Part shown: positions 58,307 through 64,000 of the stretch, in pieces
How the letters are laid out: every line of letters starts with the position of its first letter
Numbering within the stretch: the first letter of the stretch is position 1
Source of the DNA: RPQJ01 sp963754535
GTDB lineage: Bacteria; Pseudomonadota; Gammaproteobacteria; Steroidobacterales; Steroidobacteraceae
DNA length: 64,000 nt
Assembly: GCA_963754535.1 (NCBI GenBank)
Contig: CAVWGG010000006.1
Span: forward strand, 261,873-325,872
Reading direction: 5' to 3'
The notes under the pieces: model-generated
Told to the model about the DNA's origin: nothing
What the model saw: the letters and a program-made list of their open reading frames with translations, nothing else
Database searches by the model: none
Made by a program: the position numbers and the translations under genes

Positions 58307-58752
58307 GCTTGCCGGGTTCGGTGCCGGTCAGCCGCCGTGCACAGTCGACGATCTCGTCGAGCTGCGAGCCGGGCGGAAACACTTCGACGCCGAGCGCCTT
58401 CAGTCGCTTGGCCGCCCACGGCGCGATGATGCCGCCCGCGAAGATCGGCAGGTCGGCGCGCGCCGCGCGCAGTTCACCGATGATGCGTTCCGCCACCTCG
58501 ACGTGACCACCGACGTTCAATCCCACGAGGTCGACGTCTTCGTCGATCGCCGCGCGCACGATCTCGGTGCCGGTGCTCATGCCGCCCAGGATCACCTGGA
58601 AGCCGCCGTCGCGCAGCGCGCGCGCGACGACGGAGATGCCGCGCCAGTGACCGTCGAGGGCCGTCTTCGCGAGCAGGATGCGACGCGGTGCGCCATCCGT
58701 CGCTGCGGTCGGAGCTGGTTGCGGTCGTCGTTTCGTCGGCTACGGATGACAT
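58296..58752 (-). pseudogene. B12-binding (small) subunit of acyl-CoA mutase, frameshifted
   Basis: This is a stand-alone cobalamin-binding domain of about 150 residues. In the repaired frame it reads RRILLAKTALDGHWRGISVV, with the DGHxxG cobalt ligand His. VILGGMSTGTEIVRAA, VGLNVGGHVEVAERI and FAGGIIAPWAAKRLKALGVEVFPPGS follow and correspond to the SLAGGH and GG-IIP motifs of mutases. The N-terminal SSVADETTTATSSDRSD reads in another frame; one base removed near CGGATGG (about 58697) joins them. It lies 27 bases downstream of the large subunit gene, so the enzyme is of the split type, as in Icm and Hcm. Confidence 0.88.
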
Positions 58753-58779
58753 GGTGTGCCTTGTTGCTGCCGCGGCGCG

Positions 58780-60417
58780 TCAGACGAGCTTCGGAGTCTG
58801 CCAGTCGCCCCAGGCCTGGCGGAAGATGTCGCCGATCTCGCCGATCGTCACCTCCGCGTCCACGGCCTGCATCATGACCGGCATGATGTTGCGAGCGGGA
58901 TCACGACAGGTCGCCGCGAGTTCGCGCATCGCCGCGGTCGCTGCGGTCTCGTGCCGTTCGCGGCGCACGGCGTTGAGCCGCTCGAGCGCGACCGGGTACG
59001 CGTCCGTCACGGGCGGAAAGCCGTCGACTTCCCAGGGCGTGATGTCTTCCTTGAAGCAGTTCACGCCGACGATCTTGCGTTCGCCGCGTGCCTCCGCGAT
59101 CGCCTGCGATTCCTGGTTCTCGCGCGCGCGCGCGTGCAGCCAGCCGGAATCGAGCGTGGCGAGGAAACCGCCCTGCGCCAGCAACTGGTCGACGAATTCC
59201 CAGGCGCGCCGCTCGAGTTCGGCCGTCAGCGCTTCGACGTAGTAGGAGCCGCCGAGCGGATCCGTCACGGCCGGGATGTTGGTCTCGTGCTCGAGGATCT
59301 GCTGGATGCGCACGGCCATCTGGTGCGCGTGCTCGCTCGGGATCGAGATCGCTTCGTCGTAGCCCGACACGCCGAGCGACTGCGTGCCGCCGAGCACGGC
59401 CGTCAGCGCCATCAGGGTGCCGCGCACGATGTTGTTGAACGGCTGCTGGTACTGCATGTACGCGCCGGAGGTGACGATGTGGATGCGCATGCGCAGCGCG
59501 CGCTCGTCGGTGATGCCGTAGCGCTCGGTGAGCAGCTTGTGCCACATCTTGCGGGCGGCCCGCAGCTTCGCCGCGTCCTCGAAGATTTCCATGGTCGTGC
59601 GGAAATTGACGCCGCCGACACGCTGCGCGGCGACCGTCATGTCCATGCGGCCGCGACGCTTCACCTCGTCGAGGTATTCGATGGCGTTCGCCATCACCGC
59701 GCCGAGTTCCTGCCAGGCATTGAGCCCGGTGTCGCCGCCGTTGTAACCGGCGATCGAGACCGGCACCCATTTCGGCAGGTGCTCGCTGCAGAACTCGATG
59801 ATGTCGGCGTTGAGCCGCAGGCCCGGGGCCGTCGGCACCTGCTGCTTGGTGACGCAGCCGAGGTAGGTCAGGAAGAAGTCGCTCTGCCCCGTGCCGAAGA
59901 GCTGCGCGAGCGGGATGCCGCGCCGTTTTGCCACCGTCCAGTAAGCGGCGAGCGCGAACGGAGCGTGCTGCACCACGGCGCCGCCGGCGTGCCCGAACGT
60001 ACTCTCGATCGGCAGGTCGGCGAGGCACAGCTCGGTCTCGCGCACGCTCTGCATGACCGCGCCGGTGAGGCCCACGTCTTCCTTGCGCGCGACGACGTCC
60101 GGATGGTCGACGTTGTAGAGGTGGTCGGCCGTGTTGCGGTCGTGTTCCATCAGGAACCCGGTCTCGCCGTTGCGGAGCAGGAACTTGATGCGCTCGTTCT
60201 CGTCCTCGGGCTTGCCGAAGCCGCTCAGCTGGAAGATGCGCCAGGGCTTGGTGCGGTAGCCTTGCGGGAACCCGCCACGGTGATAGGGCGGCTGGCCGGG
60301 AGCCGCGCCCATGACGCGGGCATGCTCCGCCGGGACGTCTTCAGGACCGTAGCTCGCCTTGAGCTCGATGCCCGAAGCGCTGCGGTAGGCCGGCGGTCGC
60401 TGGTCGTGGCTGTGCAT
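58780..60417 (-). CDS. Divergent B12-dependent acyl-CoA mutase large subunit
   Basis: The 545-residue protein follows the methylmalonyl-CoA mutase fold: YRTKPWRIFQLSGFG, EDAAKLRAARKMWHKLL, LGGTQSLGVSGYDEAISIP, DPLGGSYYVEALT and a C-terminal IGEIGDIFRQAWG. Tyr54 (position of the active-site Tyr) and Gln178 are kept. However, the invariant SGYH becomes AGYN with Asn226, the VRN arginine that binds a substrate carboxylate is replaced at Gly187/Cys188, and FDLPT..GYDSD is replaced by HDRNTADHLYNVD. It is therefore unlikely to be a methylmalonyl-CoA, isobutyryl-CoA or 2-hydroxyisobutyryl-CoA mutase. It is fully open and well conserved elsewhere, which argues for a functional enzyme with another substrate. 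Confidence 0.88.
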   Translation of the reverse strand: MHSHDQRPPAYRSASGIELKASYGPEDVPAEHARVMGAAPGQPPYHRGGFPQGYRTKPWRIFQLSGFGKPEDENERIKFLLRNGETGFLMEHDRNTADHLYNVDHPDVVARKEDVGLTGAVMQSVRETELCLADLPIESTFGHAGGAVVQHAPFALAAYWTVAKRRGIPLAQLFGTGQSDFFLTYLGCVTKQQVPTAPGLRLNADIIEFCSEHLPKWVPVSIAGYNGGDTGLNAWQELGAVMANAIEYLDEVKRRGRMDMTVAAQRVGGVNFRTTMEIFEDAAKLRAARKMWHKLLTERYGITDERALRMRIHIVTSGAYMQYQQPFNNIVRGTLMALTAVLGGTQSLGVSGYDEAISIPSEHAHQMAVRIQQILEHETNIPAVTDPLGGSYYVEALTAELERRAWEFVDQLLAQGGFLATLDSGWLHARARENQESQAIAEARGERKIVGVNCFKEDITPWEVDGFPPVTDAYPVALERLNAVRRERHETAATAAMRELAATCRDPARNIMPVMMQAVDAEVTIGEIGDIFRQAWGDWQTPKLV

Positions 60418-60443
60418 GGGTCGTTTGGCTCCGTGCGCCCGAG

Positions 60444-60474
60444 TATACTAATGGTATAAAAAATCTACTAGCGG
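60444..60474. promoter_or_regulatory. Operator-like repeat between mutase and SDR genes
   Basis: TATACTAATGGTATA at 60444-60458 is a perfect 5-base dyad (TATAC/GTATA). Within it TACTAATGG (60446) is followed 20 bases later by TACTAGCGG (60466), a two-turn direct repeat. The surroundings are AT-rich compared with the window and probably contain the divergent promoters for the mutase and SDR operons. The same motif lies before the ligase and Fe-type alcohol dehydrogenase genes. Confidence 0.5.
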
Positions 60475-60513
60475 TTTTCTTTTATAGATATCGGTCAATC
60501 CCGGGGACCCGAC

Positions 60514-61302
60514 ATGTCACAGAATCCTTACGCCGACCTGTTTTCCGTCGCGGGCAAGACCGCCGTCATCACCGGCGGCTCGTCGGGCTTGGGGCTGGCG
60601 ATGGCGGAGGCCTACCTGCGCTGCGGCGCGCGCGTCTACATCACCGGACGCAAGCCCGAGCAGCTGGAAGCCGCCCGGCAGGAGCTCGCGGCGTACGGCG
60701 ACGTGCGGGCCGTCCAGGGCGACGTCGCCACGCCCGAAGGCGTGGAGGCCCTGCGCGCCGCGCTCGAGGGCGAGGACAAGCTGCACGTGCTGATCAACAA
60801 CGCCGGCATCACCTGGGGCACCTCGATCGAGAAGTTTCCCGCCGCGGCCTGGGACTCGGTGATGGGCGTCAACGTGAAGGCCCCGTTCGTGCTGGTGCAG
60901 ACGTTCCTCGCCAAGCTGCAGGCCGCCGCGACCGAGGCCGACCCGGCGCGCGTGATCAACATCGGCTCGGTGTACGGCGTGACCAGCCAGGTGCTGCGCG
61001 CCTGGTCGTACGCGGCCAGCAAGGCGGCGGTCCACCAGATGACGAAGGTGCTGGCCGCCGAGCTCGCGCCGCGCGGCATCCTCGTGAACGCGATCGCGCC
61101 GGGCTTCTTCCCGTCGAAGATGACGCACTTCATGACCAGCAACGAAGAGCGCATGGCGGAGATGCGCAAGACGATCCCGCTCGGCCGCGAAGGCTCGAAG
61201 GACGACATCGGCGCGCTCGCGCTCTACCTCGGCTCGCGCGCCAGCTCGTACATGACCGGCAACGTCATCCCGCTCGACGGTGGCGTGCTCGCAAAGACCT
61301 GA
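60514..61302 (+). CDS. SDR family oxidoreductase
   Basis: This 262-residue classical short-chain dehydrogenase has TGGSSGLGLAMAEA (TGxxxGxG), LINNAGITWG (NNAG), Ser in INIGSVYGV and the catalytic YAASKAAVHQ. It ends SYMTGNVIPLDGG. It oxidises or reduces a hydroxy/keto group, here probably on an acyl-CoA or alcohol intermediate. It opens an operon with the enoyl-CoA hydratase, divergent from the mutase genes. Confidence 0.93.
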   Translation: MSQNPYADLFSVAGKTAVITGGSSGLGLAMAEAYLRCGARVYITGRKPEQLEAARQELAAYGDVRAVQGDVATPEGVEALRAALEGEDKLHVLINNAGITWGTSIEKFPAAAWDSVMGVNVKAPFVLVQTFLAKLQAAATEADPARVINIGSVYGVTSQVLRAWSYAASKAAVHQMTKVLAAELAPRGILVNAIAPGFFPSKMTHFMTSNEERMAEMRKTIPLGREGSKDDIGALALYLGSRASSYMTGNVIPLDGGVLAKT

Positions 61303-61315
61303 AGGCAGGACGACC

Positions 61316-62113
61316 ATGCAACCCACCGACGATTCACCGTACGAGACTTTCCGGGTCGAACGGCGCGGCGACGTCGACTGGCTGACGCTCGACCGGCCCG
61401 ACGCGCTGAATGCGATGAACGCGCGCATGATCGCCGAGCTCGCCGAGTACTTCGGCGCACGGGTGCACGACACCAGGACGCGCGTGATCGTGCTGCGCGC
61501 GACGGGCAAGGCGTTCTGTGCCGGCCTCGACCTGCGCGAGATGACGGGGCTGATCGAGGAACTCGACACCGCCGCCCGCCTGCGCTTCCAGCAGCGACTC
61601 AGCAGCATCTTCGTCTGCGATGCGCCGCTGTCCGCAGCCGATCGTCTGCCTCGTGCAGGGCGCGGCCTCCGGCGGCGGCTTCGCGCTGGCGCTCGCTGTC
61701 GGACATCCGCCTGTGCACGCCGGAAACGCGCATGAATGCGGCCTTCATCAAGGTGGGACTGAGCGGCTGCGACGTCGGCATGAGCTACCTGCTGCCCCGC
61801 GCGGTCGGAACGTCGGTCGCGGCGGAGATGCTGATGACGGGATCGTTCCTCGACGCCACGCGCGCCGCCGCGCTCGGATTCGTCACGGCAGTCGTGCCGG
61901 CGGCCGAACTCGAAGCCGCGGGCACGAGGACGGTGGACGTCGCTGTTGCAGGCGGATCCGCTCGGCCTTGCACTCACGAAGCAGGGCCTGCAGGTCGGCA
62001 TCGACGCGCCGGGCATCGAATCAGCGGTCGCGAATGAAGACCGGCAGCAGTCGCTGCTGAGCGGCACCGAGGGCTTCCGCGCCCGGATGAAGGCGTTCCT
62101 GAACCGGAAGTGA
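61316..62113 (+). pseudogene. Enoyl-CoA hydratase/isomerase, three frameshifts
   Basis: This crotonase-fold enzyme is recovered across frames. The first part has WLTLDRPDALNAMNARMI and GKAFCAGLDLREM (oxyanion-hole Ala-Gly). The next has QPIVCLVQGAASGGGFALALA, the third RMNAAFIKVGLSGCDVGMSYLLPRAVG, and the last ADPLGLALTKQGLQVGI to KAFLNRK at 62113. The three breaks, near 61615, 61700 and 61945, each shift by one and together return to the first frame. It follows the SDR gene after 13 bases with a good AGGA site. Either this stretch is poorly sequenced or the gene is decaying. Confidence 0.85.
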
Positions 62114-62125
62114 GCCGCGACCGGC

Positions 62126-63385
62126 TCAGGCCCGGCAGCGCAACTCGGTCAGGCCGCGAAACAGGAAGCCCGCCCGCCACACGGCGCCGTCGACGTCGAC
62201 TTCGATGTGCGGCATGCGCCGGGCGAGGGACGCGAACGCGATGCGGCCTTCGAGCCGCGCGAGTTGCTGCGCCGATGCAGTGGTGGATACCGCCACCGAA
62301 CGACAGCATGCGTGAATCCTTGCGCGTGACGTCCAGCACGTCCGCCCGCTCGAACACGGACGGATCGCGATTGGCCGCGCCGAGCAGGCACAGCACGCGC
62401 TCGCCCGGCTGCACGCTCGAAGCCGCCGAACAGCGCAGGCTGCAGCGCCGTGCGATAGGTGCCCTGCAGCGACGATTCGAAACGCAGCACTTCCTCGACC
62501 GCGCGCGGGGCGATTTCTTCCGGGTTGGCGACCAGCGCCTGCCACTGGTCCGGGTCGCGGTGCATGGCAAGCATGCCGTTGCCGATCAGGTGCGCCGTGG
62601 TCTCGAAGCCCGCGCCGAACATGGCCACGATCACGTTCGCGACCTCGGCCTTGGTCAGCGCGGAGCCGTCCTCGTCCTTCGCCTGCACCAGCGCGCTGGT
62701 CAGGTCGTCCTGCGGATTGGCCAGCTTGCGGTCGTAGATCCGGCCGAAGAAATCGTTGAGGAAGTCCATCTGCGCGTCGGCCTGGGCCAGCAGCTCTGGC
62801 TCGAGCGCACGCGTTTCGAACACGATGAACGACTCGGCCACGGCCCGCGTCAGCTTGCGCCAGGCTGGCAGGAGAGCGTTCTGCGCCTTCGAGGCCGAGC
62901 ATGTCGCACATCACGAGCGTCGGCAGCTGGTAGGCGAAGTCCCAGAGCAGTTCGATCTCGCGCTTCGCCAGCATGGCGTCGATCAGGCCGTCGACGATCT
63001 CCTGGATCCGCGGTTGCATCGCCGCGACGCGCTTCGGCGTCAGCGCGAACGCGACGAGCTTGCGCAGTCGCGTGTGCGCGGGCGGGTCCTGCATCACGAA
63101 CACCTCGGACAGCCAGCGGTACGACGAGTGCGCCATGACGTCGAAGTCCGGGCCGTAGTACAGCTGGATGTTGTGGACGAAATTGCCCTGCCCGAACGCC
63201 ACGTGGTTCGTGATCACCTCGCGCACGTCGGCGTAGCGCGCAGCGACGTAGTACTCGGTCGCCGCCTTGTGCAGGCCCGGCGCACCCCGCAGGTACTCGT
63301 AGTAAGGCCGGTACGGATGACGGATCAGGCCGGGATCGGCCGGATCGAAGCGATAGCCGGCATCGAGCGGTGCGGTCGCGTTCAT
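62126..63385 (-). pseudogene. Cytochrome P450, three frameshifts
   Basis: This bacterial class I P450 of about 420 residues is recovered across frames. The N-terminus to LPTLVMCDMLGLEG reads from the ATG at 63385. A second frame from about 62875 has the I-helix AMFGAGFETTAHLIGNG and ExxR in EEVLRFE. A third from about 62415 has PGERVLCLLGAANRDP and the haem loop LSFGGGIHHCIGA with the Cys ligand. From about 62270 the first frame returns with ARLEGRIAFASLARRMPHIEV. It would hydroxylate a hydrophobic substrate and needs separate ferredoxin partners not seen here. Its start overlaps the MBL stop (ATGA). Confidence 0.9.
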
Positions 63386-64000
63386 GGCGTCTCGAAAATG
63401 GGTTCGAACGCGTCGCCGCGACGACGCACACGGCAGCAGTGAACGCCGCCGAAGTGAGCCGGGACGATCAGCGCATTGCGATCGGCGGCATCCTCCAGCA
63501 CCCGACGGCGCGTCAGCCGGGCTTGCGGCTGATCCTCGCAGAACGGGCTGTTCCAGTCGGGGCAATACACCTGCGCCGGGTGATGCAGGATGTCCCCCAC
63601 GAACAGCGCGCTGTCGCCGGCGGAGCGCACGTCCATGATCAGGTGGCCCGGCGTGTGACCCGGCCCGAGCCGCAGCGTGATCGACTCGCTGACGCGATAC
63701 CCCTCGCCCACCAGTTCGGCGCTGCCCGCGTCGAGCAGCGGCTGCACGCTGTCCTCGAAGACGTTGGTGTTCACGAACGCGCCGGCCGCGGTCGGGCGGG
63801 CGCCCGGGCCTTGCGGATCCCAGTAGTCGCGCTCGATCGCCGAGAAGAGGTAGCGGGCGTTCGGAAACGTCGGCACCCAGCGGCCCGCATGCAGCTGCGT
63901 GTTCCAGCCCACGTGATCGATGTGCAGGTGCGAGCAGATGACGACGTCGATGTCGTCGGGCGCGAAACCTGCGGCCGCCATCCTCGTCAGGAACGGCGTA
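63382..64000 (-). CDS. MBL-fold metallo-hydrolase (5' end outside window)
   Basis: This partial gene lacks its N-terminus, which lies beyond 64000. It has the metallo-beta-lactamase motif SHLHIDHVGWN (HxHxDH), the later His in GPGHTPGHLIMDV, the Asp in LFVGDILHHP and a final His in VPAHFGG. This pattern matches the quorum-quenching lactonase/thioesterase-like branch, and lactone or thioester hydrolysis are both possible. It ends overlapping the P450 start, so the two are co-transcribed. Confidence 0.88.
   Translation of the reverse strand, partial: TPFLTRMAAAGFAPDDIDVVICSHLHIDHVGWNTQLHAGRWVPTFPNARYLFSAIERDYWDPQGPGARPTAAGAFVNTNVFEDSVQPLLDAGSAELVGEGYRVSESITLRLGPGHTPGHLIMDVRSAGDSALFVGDILHHPAQVYCPDWNSPFCEDQPQARLTRRRVLEDAADRNALIVPAHFGGVHCCRVRRRGDAFEPIFETP

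Noticed and set aside
54261..60459. Frames of about 570-615 codons on the plus strand opposite the ligase and mutase genes
   Set aside because: Both are complementary to strongly conserved enzymes and lack any family motif or ribosome site.
61280..61315. Upstream start for the enoyl-CoA hydratase inside the SDR gene
   Set aside because: The ATG at 61316 has a good AGGA site and gives the normal N-terminus; the earlier codon overlaps SDR coding sequence.
63400..63420. tRNA T-arm-like GGGTTCGAACGCGT
   Set aside because: It lies inside the MBL hydrolase coding sequence and no cloverleaf can be built around it. No other tRNA-like segment was found.

Overview
The window is about 64 kb of GC-rich, densely packed chromosomal DNA from a proteobacterium. 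The Bfd–Bfr pair behind a Fur box, FadB/FadA, HugZ, the PA2778/PA2779-type pair and an EmrAB-type efflux operon point to a gammaproteobacterium; a Steroidobacter/Nevskiales-like host is only a guess. No tRNA, rRNA, CRISPR array, transposase or phage gene was recognised.

Layout. 0-3 kb: NnrU, a secreted M20 peptidase, a HugZ-like protein, a long imperfect inverted repeat and an orphan HicA-like protein. 3.2-15.6 kb: a fusion of a flippase-like membrane domain with an Mg-type P-type ATPase, then pirin, DoxX, azoreductase with a divergent LysR, a GST-like protein, and a marR–outer membrane factor–HlyD–MFS efflux operon. 15.6-34.9 kb: a PA2778/PA2779 pair, rhomboid, lipocalin, an acyl-ACP-reductase-like enzyme beside a lipid acyltransferase, amino acid transporters, iron storage, malic enzyme, two paralogous secreted amidohydrolases, gamma-glutamyltransferase and assorted enzymes. 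35-47.7 kb: a complete Tad/Flp pilus operon on the minus strand (flp, cpaA, an AAA+ ATPase, cpaB, cpaC, lipoprotein, tadG-like, two tadE, cpaE, cpaF, tadB, tadC, tadD), with a divergent receiver/AraC regulator. 49-64 kb: a lipid or acyl-CoA catabolic island: fadA, fadB, acyl-CoA dehydrogenase, TetR, acyl-CoA ligase, iron-type alcohol dehydrogenase, MeaB, a split B12-dependent acyl-CoA mutase, SDR, enoyl-CoA hydratase, P450 and an MBL hydrolase that runs off the end.

The most interesting item is that mutase. The large subunit keeps the family fold but has lost the pocket residues that define known acyl-CoA mutases: the SGYH histidine is Asn226, the substrate-carboxylate Arg is replaced by Gly/Cys, and the FDLPT..GYDSD segment is unrecognisable. 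It sits with its own B12-binding subunit and MeaB chaperone among acyl-CoA and alcohol-oxidising enzymes, so the island may encode carbon-skeleton rearrangement of an unidentified substrate.

A caution applies throughout. At least eight conserved genes carry single-base frameshifts, mostly in short G/C runs, and several are repaired by one base. This looks more like uncorrected sequencing error than gene decay. Affected genes are typed as pseudogenes but are probably intact in the organism.
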